The position numbers and the translations under genes were made by a program. A model generated the notes under the pieces. That model was not told the origin of the DNA and did not search any database. It worked only from the letters and a program-made list of their open reading frames with translations. A DNA stretch of 64,000 nucleotides from Zygnema cylindricum (Eukaryota; Streptophyta; Zygnematophyceae; Zygnematales; Zygnemataceae), in contig JBBHKE010000771.1 of NCBI GenBank assembly GCA_037447655.1, positions 348,342-412,341 on the forward strand. Direction: 5' to 3'. Below, piece by piece: positions 54,891 to 64,000 of this stretch (the first letter of the stretch is position 1; each line of letters starts with the position of its first letter).

Positions 54891-55640
54891 CTATCATTTA
54901 TTTTTTTCTAGTCAATGGGAGTGGTACAACTGTTAGCCTTTTCCATTTGGAATTTCTAAAGCATATTATCTATTGTTTCTTTCTGAGTAAGTCTAATGAT
55001 CTTTTTCCCCGTATCTCTCTCAATTTGGATCCCCAAAATGTATTTTGCCTCACCTAAATCCTTCATATTAAAACTGTCTCTAAGATCTTTCTTTAGCCTA
55101 TTGATCTTTTCCAAAGACTTACTCAACACAAATCGATCATCCACATAAATTGTAATAAAAATCACACTATTCTCATCCTTAAACATATAGATAGAATGGT
55201 CAGAATTGATTATGATATAACTTAGACTGGTGAGAAACTCATGTAGTTTCTTATTCCACTGTCGGGGAGCCTGCTTCATTCCATATAAGGACTTGATTAG
55301 CCTGCACTTTTTGCTCTCTTCTCCTTCTTCCACAAATCCCTCTGGTTGCCTCATGAATATCTCTTCTTCTAACTCATCATTAACAAAGGCAGTCTTAATA
55401 TCCATCTGGTGAATTTCCATGTCTTCCGCTGTTGGTGACTGAGGAGAATCTTTACTGACAGGAACCGAACAACTGGAGCAAAGGTCTCCTCATAGTCAAT
55501 CCCCTCCTTTTGAGTGAACCCTTTATCTACCAATCAAGCCTTATATCTCTCAATGGTATTATCAGGGTTCAGTTTTAGCTTAAATACCCATTTACACCCA
55601 ATAGGTTTTCTGTCTAGAAGACAATCGGCTAGTTTTTAAG
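54891..55640 (-). pseudogene. Copia E reverse transcriptase
   Basis: 54956-55420 is open: EIHQMDIKTAFVNDELEEEIF, CRLIKSLYGMKQAPRQWNKKL, then FITIYVDDRFVLSKS with YVDD intact, and FNMKDLGEAKYILGIQIERD. The N-terminal piece (WVFKLKLNPDNTIERY, KEGIDYEETFAPVVRF) lies at 55,440-55,600 with two stops and a frameshift. It is the best RT in the window apart from these breaks. Confidence 0.9.
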
Positions 55641-56216
55641 TATTTGTTTCCATGATGGAGGCCATCTCATCATTTATGGCTCTAATCCATCTTTCTTTCT
55701 CTGGACTATTCACTGCCTCCGAGTTAAACTGAGGCTCATCTGTGTGAGATAGCTTAGTTACTTTATGAGCAGCCTGTTTTTCCTGTATCGTTTTGTTGCT
55801 CTTTCTCCATCCCTCAAACTCCGAAGCTGGAATGGATGGAAGTCTTAGATTTCTCCTCACTATCTCATCAGCTACCTTGTCTATGGAAGCCGATATTGGT
55901 CCCACTTCTTCTATCTCCTTGAATTCCATAAGAGTATGTGAGGTTTCCGGTGAGTCTCGTGTATCTTGGATCTCCTCTGAGTCTCCAATCACGATTTCAC
56001 TGATGTCCCTTTCGGAAACGACCGAGTCCTCCTTACTTTCGGACTCAAACCTGATTTTTATCTTCTTTGTATATTTAAAAGGGTCAAATGACTTCCTTTC
56101 ATCCATCACAACTAGGTGTTTGACCAGAATGATATCTTTCTTTGCTAAGTCATAGACTCTATACCCCTTAACATCCTAATCATATCCCACAAAGTATGAA
56201 GGTTTTCCTTTAGCAT
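55641..56216 (-). pseudogene. Copia E variable linker between integrase and RT
   Basis: 55636-56109 is an open 157-codon frame, acidic and serine-rich (KIRFESESKEDSVVSERDIS, EIVIGDSEEIQDTRDSPE) and ending PEKERWIRAINDEMASIMETNT, the standard start of the copia RT. Such linkers are low-complexity and fast-evolving. No stop occurs within it. Confidence 0.85.
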
Positions 56217-57270
56217 CTAGTTTCCAGTTTTTTTATCCGTGTGAATACTGTAAACTTGGCTACCGAACACTTTAAGATGTGAGATATCAGGTTTCCTTCC
56301 TACCCATCTCTCAAAAAGTGCCACTCCCTTTACAGATGAGGTAAGGATTCTTTTCTTAATGTAGTTAGCATAGTTTATTGCCCGTGCCCAAAATCTCTTT
56401 CCTATTTTCTTGTCCGCAAACATACTGCATGCACTATCTCCTAGTGTTCAATTCAACCTCTCAGCTTCCCAATTTTTTTCCGGGTTATATGGTGCAGTTT
56501 CAGGTGCTGCACTCCCTCATCTCTTAGATATTTCTCAAACTGGTTCGAGGCATTTCCCCCCCCCATTATCACTCCTTATTCTCTTAATGGGGGTTTCATG
56601 CAACTTGTCACTCTAGACTTTATATTCTTTAAAGTAAATTGATGTTTTAAAATTGATGTTTTACACTTTGTTTTTAGGAAATACACTCTAGAGTATCTAG
56701 ACCAATGATCGGTTATTGTCAACATAAACCTCTTTCCTCCAACCGAATGTACTTTTGCAGGTCCTTAAGTATTTGTGTGGAACAAATCTAGTACTTTCTC
56801 TGCTCTATATATGTGGCGACTTTGGGGAAGGGTAGTTTGTGAGCCTTACCTTGAGCACAGCCACTACAATCATCCATCATTTCATTCTCCCCAAACTGAA
56901 TGCCTTCTATTACCCCAAGCTTTTTCATATCCATCAACCTATCAAAATGCACATGTACCTATCGTTTATGCCAAATCATCAACTTGGGAAAACCAACATA
57001 GTAACCATTCTTCTTTTCATTACTCAGGTTAAGCCTAAATATTCATTGGCTACCCTTATCTGCCCGCTCCTTCTCCACCTTCATATTTCCCACTCCCGAC
57101 CCTATCACCCCCTTAACCCCTCCACCGCCCACCATTTTTCCTCCCTTCATTGTCCCCCTCCCTTTGCCTTTGCCCTACCCCTCTTAACTTCATCCTCATA
57201 CTTAGCTGTAAAGACTCGTTTTCTAGTGAAAGTATTAATCTCTTTGTCAATTAACACAGACGTAGAGAGA
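56217..57270 (-). pseudogene. Copia E integrase (degenerate)
   Basis: The zinc-site end CSGCAQGKAHKLPFPK is visible near 56,815-56,870. The first catalytic block near 56,770-56,800 reads DLFHTNT-stop-GPA, where HTD or HSD is expected, so the first Asp is Asn. The Glu block WEAERLN (56,455-56,475) is present. 56217-56423 continues MFADKKIGKRFWARAINYANY and GRKPDISHLKVFGSQVYSI. Frameshifts are frequent between 56,430 and 56,770. Confidence 0.8.
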
Positions 57271-57280
57271 AGAATTTTAC

Positions 57281-57493
57281 TCAGCTAAAAATGTAGAGTA
57301 CATATGAGAATGTGAGTATAGAAGTCTTACCGTCCACTAAGACTTTCACATCTACGGACTCCACTGGATCTGTAGTAACCACTCTCCCATCCCCATACTC
57401 TATCTCTCCTGTAGGGATTTTTCTTAGTTTCGTGAAAAGTTCCTTATCACGACAAAAATGCATGGATGCACTTTAGTCGATGATCCATCTTTA
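57281..57493 (-). pseudogene. Copia E protease (active site lost)
   Basis: The frame around 57,455-57,490 reads WIID-stop-SASMHFC, where relatives have WI(I/V)D-S/T-G-A-S. The second residue is a stop and the glycine is serine, so the active site is destroyed. Downstream, 57281-57463 (DKELFTKLRKIPTGEIEYGDG and VLVDGKTSILTFSYVLYI) is the usual protease core leading into integrase. Confidence 0.8.
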
Positions 57494-58619
57494 TTATGGA
57501 GTTTCCCGAATTACTCCAAGGGCACACTTTTGTCTCCAAGGAATCTCTTTCTCCTCCAGACTATCGTCAAGAAGAAGCTCCCCATCCTCCTCAAAAGACT
57601 CGTCTTCGGTTTCTCCTGTCAGTTTTGTAACCACAAGTGTCTTTTTTTTCACTCTGGAAAAACCCCATTTACAGCTCTCTTTGAGCCTTAGCTCCGATAG
57701 CTTGACAGAGTCCACGATAAAGTGTCCGTCTTCTTGCAAAAATGACAAAAGCCCTTTGGAGGCCTTGGTCGTGCTGGCTGATCTCTTCCCCCTTTGTATA
57801 GTTACTTCGCGACCTTCCTCATCGATCCTCTTCGCAGCTAGAGCTTGAATGCTCTTTCCTCCTCTCCTAATCTTCATAGTGTTTTCCTACACAAGTATCA
57901 TCCGGACCACTGTATTCCACTTCCATGAACTATCTGTCATTTCCTGTATTAGGTAAACAATGTTCTCGTACTCATCTGGTAACTTAATGATGTGATTGTC
58001 AACTTTCATCTTTATTGTACTTGTCCACCCGGCATTTTCTATCTCTATATACAAACAAGAAAGATCATTACAATAATCTAACATCTTTCCTCCTTTGTAA
58101 GTGTAACTCATAAGTTTTTGCTCAGTGAAGTGGAGCTTCTGAATACTACCACCTCTATAGATCTCAACCAAACTCACCCACAACTCATCGGCCTTGTAAA
58201 TGTGAAGGTGAAGAGTGGCCAAAGCTTACGTGAGGTGCCTTAGAAATAAAGTTCTTGGCAGCCATGTTCACGTCTTCCCACATTTGAGTATCGTTCTCCA
58301 CGGTCTTCACGGTCGCAGCTCTTGGTGCCGTGGCAATAGGAGTGAGGGCTGTCTCCTTCCCTTTCCCCTTTTTTGACACACTGTTGTCCCCATAATTTGC
58401 CTCATCTATGGAAGTAGTTGATGTTGCTGGAAACCTTACTTCTCCAAATCCTGGTGGAGTTTTCGAAGGTGGACGTTTCACTTGTTCACTCACAATATCC
58501 CAATATCGTTTTTCGCACAAAGCTTCCATCATCATGGCTTCCCAATAGATGAACCCAGATCCATTGAAGGTGGGCACCCTAGAGGGTGGGCCCATAACCT
58601 GCAATTCTGTGTCCTCCAT
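57494..58619 (-). pseudogene. Copia E Gag (starts inside the LTR)
   Basis: The first ATG (58619) lies in the LTR. The frame reads MEDTELQ to the LTR end, then VMGPP across the primer-binding site and SRVPTFNGSGFIYWEAMMMEA, the copia Gag start. A frameshift near 58,200 leads to 57887-58222 (LHIYKADELWVSLVEIYRGG, KLHFTEQKLMSYTYKGGKMLDY). 57494-57877 holds the zinc-knuckle region, where a frameshift splits CHFCKK from DGHFIVD and the last Cys is Ser. Relatives in families A and D/F read through the primer site the same way. Confidence 0.85.
58585..58599 (-). other. Primer-binding site of copia E, half-tRNA type
   Basis: On the minus strand, immediately after the LTR terminal TTGCA, the sequence is GGTTATGGGCCCACC. 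It is a 15-base perfect reverse complement of the anticodon arm of plant initiator tRNA-Met (GGUGGGCCCAUAACC, as I know that tRNA). It indicates priming by a tRNA fragment cut in the anticodon loop. It also encodes Val-Met-Gly-Pro of Gag. Confidence 0.8.
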
Positions 58620-59610
58620 TGGACCACAGAATACAGGAAGCCTCTAGATAGTATTTAACTAACCCACTTTAAGCCACAAACCATTGCAGTTTAGGAAGGC
58701 AAACTGACAGTTTGATTGCACCGTTGTCGAGCGTGGACTCCCCTAAGTTCGTAGCAAAACGAATCATTGAAAACGGCCAACCAACCGATAAGTTATGAGC
58801 CGGCAAAAATGCCAATTTTATATAAAGTTCTCTTAAAGAGAGAAGACTATCTACCAAATTTTCGTAAGTCCTAAATCCCTCTCACAATCCCTTTCTACTG
58901 AAATACGGACAAATCACATGACTGTAAAGTACAGAAAGGTATTATTGCCGGTGTCTTTTTTGTACGGCCTGTGTACGACAATGCCACTAAGCAAACGCGT
59001 GTCACTTTTCCAATCGTCCCTATGTTCTCCGTAATTCCCGCAACCAAATATCATCACTCCACGTGGCGCCAGATCATACCACGTCCATAAACGTCAAAGT
59101 GACCATTCCGCGATCTTGGGAGTGATATGAACTGTTGGATTAAATCCGACATAAAATGTCGACCGTCAAAACAAATGTCGGATTCATTTTTTTCGTGCGA
59201 AATGACGTCCGCACTGATATAATTTAACTAGTTCTATGTTCTTTTGTTCACATTTTAGTTTATCGGTTTCAGGATCATGTATCAGTTTAAGTACATATCA
59301 CACCCTATATATTTTAACGGACTTCACGATATACTAATTAAAGCTCCCGGCTACGTTGTACTCTACTGGTCAAAGTTTCGAGTCTTGTCGCACTCAACCT
59401 TTTGTTTGAGAGTGACATTTGTCACTCTTTAGTGCTGCCTACAGAACTAAGGCAGCCATGGCTTTATCACCCTCTCTATCCTTGAGTGACTATAACAACT
59501 ATGGGGGCTAGAGAGAGGAGGTGAAGACAAGTTCTCTACCGTTTTCTTTTTCGTTTTATACTAACCTATTTATACCTGGAAAATACTCTAAAAATCAACC
59601 AGTTTCAACA
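58600..59610 (-). repeat. 5' LTR of copia E (1,011 bp)
   Basis: Starts TGTTGAAACTGG and ends GAATTGCA on minus, a canonical TG...CA. A TATA box reads CTTTATATAAAA (58816-58827), leaving about 200 bases of R-U5. G-box ccacgtggc is at 59059-59067. A degraded tRNA-like sequence is at 59,328-59,400. It differs from the 3' LTR by substitutions and by lacking the 258-bp tandem copy. Confidence 0.92.
59328..59400 (+). promoter_or_regulatory. tRNA-like sequence in E 5' LTR (degraded)
   Basis: Aligned with 53,852-53,930. The A-box part reads atactaattaaagctc. The B-box is agtttcgagtct (59374-59385), with substitutions at conserved positions compared with the 3' LTR. The 3' LTR copy is nearer the consensus. 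This shows decay, not selection, in this copy. Confidence 0.5.
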
Positions 59611-59615
59611 CAGCA
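59611..59615. other. Target-site duplication of copia E (right), CAGCA
   Basis: Pairs with 52868-52872. It lies inside the D/F integrase codons ...NAFA, which fixes the insertion point. Confidence 0.9.
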
Positions 59616-60283
59616 AAGGCATTTGAGACATACTTTCCACCGTTGTCAATTCGCAAAATAAAGATCGGTTTCCCGTAAAGTTTCTCCTCCCATATCTGAA
59701 AATGCTTCAAATGTGTGAAGACCTTGCTCTTCTTCTTCATTAAATACACTCGGCTGAAACGTGAATAGTCATCGATGAAAGTAACAAGGTATTTCTTGCC
59801 ACCTAGGGAAGCAGCTTTGGCTAGTTCCTATATATCAGAGTGGATTAAGCCGAGTACATCCTTTGGTCGATAATCTGAAGTTTGTGGCTGTGGAAGCTTA
59901 TGATACTTCCCGAGAGCACAACCATCGAGATCATGGGATTTTTTTTAACCAAGCTTTATATGCCACAAAACATTTTCAGGAAAGACATTACACTAGAAAA
60001 AATCAAATTTTTTAAGCAGGTCCATCCGATACAACATGTTGGGGCCTCTAGTTCCCACTAATGTTAGTCTCCCATCTTTGTATACTATCATTTTGTCTAT
60101 TTTCTAAAGGATTTCAAAACCTTTACTCTCTACAACTGATGTAGAAAATGTTTTTTTATTAAATTTAGACACATATAAAACATTATGCAAAGTTTTTTTT
60201 ACAGCTTTGCCATCCATCTCACAATTCAGATATATGGTACCCTTAACATTAGCTTCCACCGTGGCACCAGAAGCATAAAAAGC
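59616..60283 (-). pseudogene. Copia D/F integrase, N-terminal half
   Basis: The minus strand shows GCALGKYHKLPQPQTSDYRPKD near 59,870-59,935, then VLGLIHSDI, stop, ELAKAASLGGKKYLVTFIDDYSRF with the first catalytic Asp (near 59,845). IFILRIDNGGKYVSNAFA follows with the second Asp (near 59,640), ending at the E insertion. Two of three catalytic residues are here and the third lies in the other half at about 52,815. One clear stop lies after HSDI. Confidence 0.8.
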
Positions 60284-60530
60284 TTAATAAGTAAGGATAG
60301 GTGTCATGTCATTGAAATAAGATTTGTTCGAACACATATGGGAGGAACTCTCAACGTCCATAATCCACTCGAGATATTTCTCTCCCTCCATTATGTTGGC
60401 CATAGCAAAAAACTCAGTATCGTCAATTTTAGGGAATTTGATAACCGTTGATTTCTCTGTCTCCATCTTCTACACGTGTTCATTTTGTTTCGCTGAAAAA
60501 GCCGCATTTTTGCTGAAAGGTTTCGCTATA
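60284..60530 (-). pseudogene. Copia D/F protease (active site lost)
   Basis: 60284-60466 reads YLEWIMDVESSSHMCSNKSYF, where DSGASSHMC is expected. Asp is kept but Ser-Gly has become Val-Glu, so activity is lost. The region upstream to 60,530 (KNAAFSAKQNEHV) corresponds to the zinc-knuckle exit. Confidence 0.75.
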
Positions 60531-61335
60531 AATGGAGTTTCTCACCTTCAACCTTTTGCGATAAAAACCTGTTTCACACACTTTTATATACAAAGGAAAA
60601 ATAATTACAAATATCAATTTTTATAACGATAGACATACCTTTCATATTGCTTGAAATACTGATTTTTTTGAAATTTTTTATCTTTCTCAAACTGAGCATT
60701 ATGAAACTGAGCATTGTAAGCTACAGCTAGCTTTCCGAAATTAAATGCAAGCTCATTTTATTCGTTTGCTAACACATACTCTATAGATGTAGTTAGATTC
60801 CACCGTGTCTTATCCAATTTTTTGAGTTCATCATAAAAACCTTTATACTCAATAAGAAGCCCCCTCACGAGAAGCATTACTATGTAATGCTCAAAAAACC
60901 ACCTAATTATGCATTTTTTGCAACTAGAGGTTTGAATTTATTGCAATATCATGCAATGCTTGCGCCAGTTTATTTTTATTCCCAGATCGCCCAAATGTTA
61001 TAATCTAATGCTGTGCAATAGCCCTAAAAAAAATATTTTTTCAAAACATGCCAAATTTTTGATGCTTTAGAAGCCTGAATTAATGTCATATGCAACTCTT
61101 TAGATATCATTAATTTTATTAGATGAAGAGCATGCTCATTTTTTTTATCATAATTGGCCTCAATTTCTGCTATAGATGCATTAACAACATAAAAAAACTT
61201 CACTTGTACAAAGTAAGACTTGACAAAATCTGCCCAATAGAGATATTTTCTCCCATCAAAGACCAGAATTTGTGAAAGCGGGCCCGTGATCTGTAGAGCC
61301 TGAACCGAGCACGATAAAAATGCCAATGTAGTCAT
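60531..61335 (-). pseudogene. Copia D/F Gag
   Basis: 61024-61335 starts in the LTR (MTTLAFLSCSVQALQ), passes the primer site as ITGPLSQILVFDGRKYLYW, and continues FVKSYFVQVKFFYVVNAS and MISKELHMTLIQASKASKIWHVLKKYF, the copia Gag core. After a stop near 61,023 the rest is recognisable to about 60,600 (YYELKKLDKTRWNLTTSIEYV-like segment near 60,790-60,840) with stops. Confidence 0.75.
61279..61291 (-). other. Primer-binding site of copia D/F (degraded half-tRNA type)
   Basis: On minus, after the LTR end CTACA, the sequence reads GATCACGGGCCCG. It differs from GGTTATGGGCCCA at transitions only in the first twelve bases. Its place right after the LTR supports the same half-tRNA origin, though by itself it would not be convincing. 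Confidence 0.5.
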
Positions 61336-61735
61336 CTTATAACCAATCCAAGTAAAAAACTTTCACAAAAACCGGTCTGAAATATAGCAATTTCAAGAGT
61401 TGATAAAACATAATCTAGGAAACAATAGCTCTGCAAATATTCACAATGTGGATTATTAAGATAAACACAAACACAAATTTACAAATAATTTTGCCGACAG
61501 ATTTGTGAGATTTTTCATAAATAAAAATGCCAAAAACAGGTTATATAGTTTTTGACTACAAAAGTATTTATTCCTACAAAATTCTCTAAGTCCTACTCAT
61601 ATACACAAAAACCTATGCTGTTGAACGTATGGAGCAATACCATCCGTTCAATAACTAACTAACACATTAAATACGGCGAGTATAACTGCATATAGCCTAC
61701 TAAGCCCTTTTCAAATGTAGCTACCCGTAGTTGGA
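61292..61735 (-). repeat. 5' LTR of copia D/F (truncated)
   Basis: Matches the 3' LTR at 49,438-50,271 for about its first half (see that entry). It is cut near 61,735 by a gypsy-G Gag fragment, so the outer end and target duplication are lost. Confidence 0.65.
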
Positions 61736-61965
61736 CAATAAAAACCTCGAGTCCTTCGCGGGGCGAACCATGGCATGTGCACAACTGTTTCAGCCATTTT
61801 GGGAAATTGTGGTTTCATTTATACCATGAAACTCGCAAATTGCTCTTTAATTATGGTGGCCATTGTAGCTTGCAACTCGATTTTTTCTCTCTTTCAACGA
61901 GAGATCTTAAATGGTGTCGTGCATGTGTCAAATTTAACCAACAAACATGCAACCCAACCAGCTGT
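61736..61965 (-). pseudogene. Gypsy-G Gag fragment (G5)
   Basis: gttggacaataaaaacctcgag and tggtttcatttataccatgaaactcgcaaattgctctttaattatggtggccattgtagcttgc match the Gag region of G1 (24,900-25,020) and G2 (35,210-35,330). About 200 bases are recognisable. It is too short to carry a domain. Confidence 0.6.
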
Positions 61966-62372
61966 GTAGCAGAAAAAGGTGGAAAAGACAACAAGCAATG
62001 CAAATCCCAAAGTAAAAAGAATGATTATACAAAGCAAAAATGAATATGACAATGTGAAAATGAAATAACGGGTGGAAAAGATAAAAGTTGGAAGGTGAGT
62101 GGGAAACATAGAGAGAGATCCTCGCGTTCAAATTCGCGTTGGTCTTAATACATTTTCATGTTGACCTTTCGCATCACCAATCGTCCGGACGACAACTTAA
62201 ATATGTTCGTAGATATTCTCGCGCATAACGAATAGACTTCCGAAACCAAATTTGTTCGCAGTTTTCACGTCGATTGACGAACATATGTACGGACCTGCCG
62301 CCACCAAACTAAGGTTCAAATTAGTGTGGCATTGGTCTTAAAAAACCATTTATATGCATTCAAATGGTCGAC
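61966..62372 (-). repeat. Gypsy-G LTR outer part
   Basis: The cgcataacgaatagacttccg to caaattagtgtggc segment (62,220-62,337) matches the outer LTR part at 29,625-29,792. The outer end is near 62,371, where minus reads TGTCGACCATTTG. It is CG-richer than its surroundings, as in the other copies. Confidence 0.6.
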
Positions 62373-62980
62373 ATGATACCCAATGATTTCCTACTTATGT
62401 GAATAGACAATATTAAATAAGCAACTGTGCAAAAATCTTGCATGCAAACGAAAAACCACACGTGCGAACAAAAATTATGTGTGTGTGCTAAATCATGTGT
62501 GTGTGCATAAAATCGAGCGTGCTTGAGAAAAATCGTGCTTGCGATTAACAAATAGAATGATGAATGACAGAACACAACACACTTTAAATTGCGCTTAGAA
62601 CTCTCATTCCTAAATTTTGTAGAACAGACTTGTCACCACCAAAATAAGTTTCAAATTAATGTGGCATCAATCTTAAAAAACCATTTACATGTATTTAAAT
62701 GGTCGACGTGATACAACATAACATCCCATTTAAGTGAAATGACGATGTTAACTAAGGAACCCTGCAAAAATCATGCGTGCAAACAAAAACCACATGTGCG
62801 AACAAAAATCATGTGTGCGTGCTAAAATCATGTATGTGTGCATAAAACCGTGCGTGCTTGTTGAAAAATCGTGTGGAAAAAATCTTGAGTGCGACAACAG
62901 ATAGAATGTTGCGTGACATAGAACACAACACACTTTAATTGCACTTAGAATTCTCAATCCTAAACAGTGTAGAATGTACA
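62325..62980. repeat. ~327-bp tandem duplication
   Basis: Unit 1 (62325-62651) and unit 2 (62652-62980) share caaattaatgtggc-type starts, ccattta.atg.att.aaatggtcgac, the cgtgtg/tgcgtgc-rich block, and the acacaacacactttaa...gcacttagaa end. The repeat spans the LTR edge and its flank, so it formed after the LTR inserted. A GT/CG-rich motif series (tgtgtgtgc) lies in each unit. Confidence 0.85.
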
Positions 62981-63600
62981 TTTTGTGTCATATTGATCAT
63001 TATTAATTATTAGTTAAACTAAAAGCTCAAAAAAAATTGAAAACATCTTAAACGTAGGTGCACCAAAAGTTTAGCTCACAAAATCTAAGTACTTGGACCA
63101 AAATTGTCTTATCACAATATCTACCCCATTATTACTATATCGTCAAAGTCACACAATTTTAGTTACAAATGCAGAATATTTAGTGGTACTTGGGGAGATG
63201 AGCAATCCAGTGATTGTAAGTTGAAGCTAAACTTACCAACTGTGAGGCTTTATTTTTCGGCAAAGGAAAAACTTTATATTAAAAGGCTTAGATCGAGTAT
63301 CTAATGAGAGTGAGAGACTGAGGACCCTATTGGCTTGGAAAGACCATGCACTATTATAAAATTAATTATATGTGGGTTTATCTTGCTACGCTGGTCAACA
63401 GAAATAGATTGCAATGCAGAAATATTGTCGTTCATTGTCTAATCTTTACGGAGAGAAAATGATGTGGAAGATTCAAAACATATCGTGGTTAGTATACATA
63501 AATGTTCTTTGACCTTATGGATGTTCTGAATAATTCCACCAAAATTGTTAACAAGACCACTGATATAAACGAGTGGTGGTGGGAGAAAACAAATTGGAAA
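62981..63600. other. Unassigned AT-rich DNA
   Basis: No gene, repeat family or coding signature recognised. The small open frame at 63104-63304 (+) has no supporting feature. Confidence 0.5.
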
Positions 63601-64000
63601 GGATGAAACTGAAGACTAATGTCAAGGTCAAGCGGAGAGGAATGAAAGAGGAAGAAAACAAAAAAAAAAGGTAGTGAAAGATACGAAAATCGGTGGTAGG
63701 GTTAGAGGCGGTGAAAGATACGAAGAGCGGTGGGAAAGTTGGTTTAGGTGGTGAGGGTGGAAAATAGTGGTGAGGGTGGAAAAAGTGAAGGTCGTAATGG
63801 TGGAGGCGATGGTTGTTGAGAGGGAGAGGGACTTAGGTTTAGAGAGGTTAGGGGTTTGAAAAGAGATGGGTGGTCTTTTACTAGATGAGTGAGAATTGGA
63901 GAAGATCAGAAAAATTGAGTAACTCGAAAGAAAAAGAAGTGGCAAAGTAGAAAAAGAAAAGAGAATGAAAAAAAAGTGGTGAAAAAGAGAGAGAGAGAGA
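63601..64000. repeat. Purine-rich low-complexity tract
   Basis: The plus strand is dominated by G and A (ggtggtgagggtggaaa-like units, aaaagaaa runs, terminal (ga)n). The minus-strand open frame 63628-63945 is Ser/Thr/Pro/Phe/Leu-rich, a direct result of this composition, so I do not call it a gene. The tract continues beyond the window. Confidence 0.75.

Larger units (their letters stand above)
52873..59610 (-). mobile_element. Copia LTR retrotransposon E (complete structure)
   Basis: A 6,738-bp element on the minus strand: 5' LTR (58600-59610), half-tRNA primer site, Gag, protease, integrase, RT, RNase H and 3' LTR (52873-54137), flanked by perfect CAGCA duplications. It is nested in D/F, which is nested in H, so E is the youngest datable copia here. 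It is nevertheless defective, with frameshifts in Gag and changed active sites in protease and integrase. RT keeps YVDD. LTR family T. Confidence 0.92.
49438..61735 (-). mobile_element. Copia D/F, split by insertion of copia E
   Basis: One element in two pieces. From right: 5' LTR (61,292-61,735, truncated), Gag, protease and the first half of integrase down to 59,616. Copia E then interrupts. The element resumes at 52,867 with the second half of integrase, then RT, RNase H and the 3' LTR (49,438-50,271). Integrase reads ...KYVSNAFA on one side and AEYLKKNG... on the other, which is contiguous in related integrases. D/F is itself inserted in copia H integrase at its left end. Confidence 0.85.

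Noticed and set aside
63628-63945. 105-codon minus-strand ORF, Ser/Thr/Pro-rich
   Set aside because: It lies in a purine-rich low-complexity tract. The composition alone keeps the frame open, and no domain or relative is seen.
1-64000. CRISPR array, bacterial operon or phage
   Set aside because: No regularly spaced repeats with unique spacers and no prokaryotic gene organisation. The window is filled with eukaryotic LTR retrotransposons.

Overview
The window is an AT-rich, gene-poor block of nuclear DNA from a eukaryote, built almost entirely from decayed and nested LTR retrotransposons. I see no intact cellular gene, genuine tRNA or rRNA gene, or CRISPR array. Several features point to the green-plant lineage. 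The copia pol proteins look plant-like, and one primer-binding site is complementary to the anticodon arm of the plant initiator tRNA-Met. There are also PIF/Harbinger remnants and a gypsy family that carries a DNA cytosine methyltransferase. Such gypsy elements have been reported from charophyte algae, so a streptophyte (alga or early-diverging land plant) is my best guess. The species cannot be told from this sequence.

Layout. 0-6.2 kb: a fragment of a gypsy LTR, then unassigned DNA, a ~950-bp tandem repeat containing a PIF/Harbinger transposase remnant, and a 103-bp tandem repeat. 6.19-12.22 kb: copia element A (+), with both LTRs, primer-binding site and a near-matching target duplication. 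12.2-14 kb: nothing recognised. 14-20.4 kb: copia B (+), its LTR, and a second truncated copia with another LTR (family T). 20.4-29.8 kb: gypsy G1 (-), with RNase H, RT, methyltransferase, protease and Gag, cut by a family-T LTR at 26-27 kb. 29.8-39.1 kb: gypsy G2 (-), a second copy of the same family including integrase. 39.1-42.4 kb: further G fragments and a copia 5' end (K). 42.4-49.4 kb: copia H (-), whose 3' LTR is split by copia C. 49.4-61.7 kb: copia D/F (-), split inside its integrase by copia E (52,873-59,610), which has a perfect 5-bp target duplication. 61.7-64 kb: G fragments, a ~327-bp tandem repeat and purine-rich low-complexity DNA.

The main finding is the gypsy G family. Between protease and RT it encodes a C5 DNA methyltransferase with motifs I, II, IV, VI, VIII and X in the canonical order. 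Two copies here, plus a third fragment, share that position. Both long copies have Glu-Cys instead of the usual Pro-Cys at the catalytic site. A second theme is copia priming. Families A and T, and probably D/F, place an initiator-tRNA anticodon-arm complement directly after the LTR (half-tRNA priming, as in Drosophila copia), and Gag seems to start inside the LTR and be translated through that site. A third is that family-T LTRs carry tRNA-like A-box/B-box sequences antisense to the element.

All elements show frameshifts, stops or catalytic-residue changes, so the locus is best read as a graveyard. E is the youngest by nesting.
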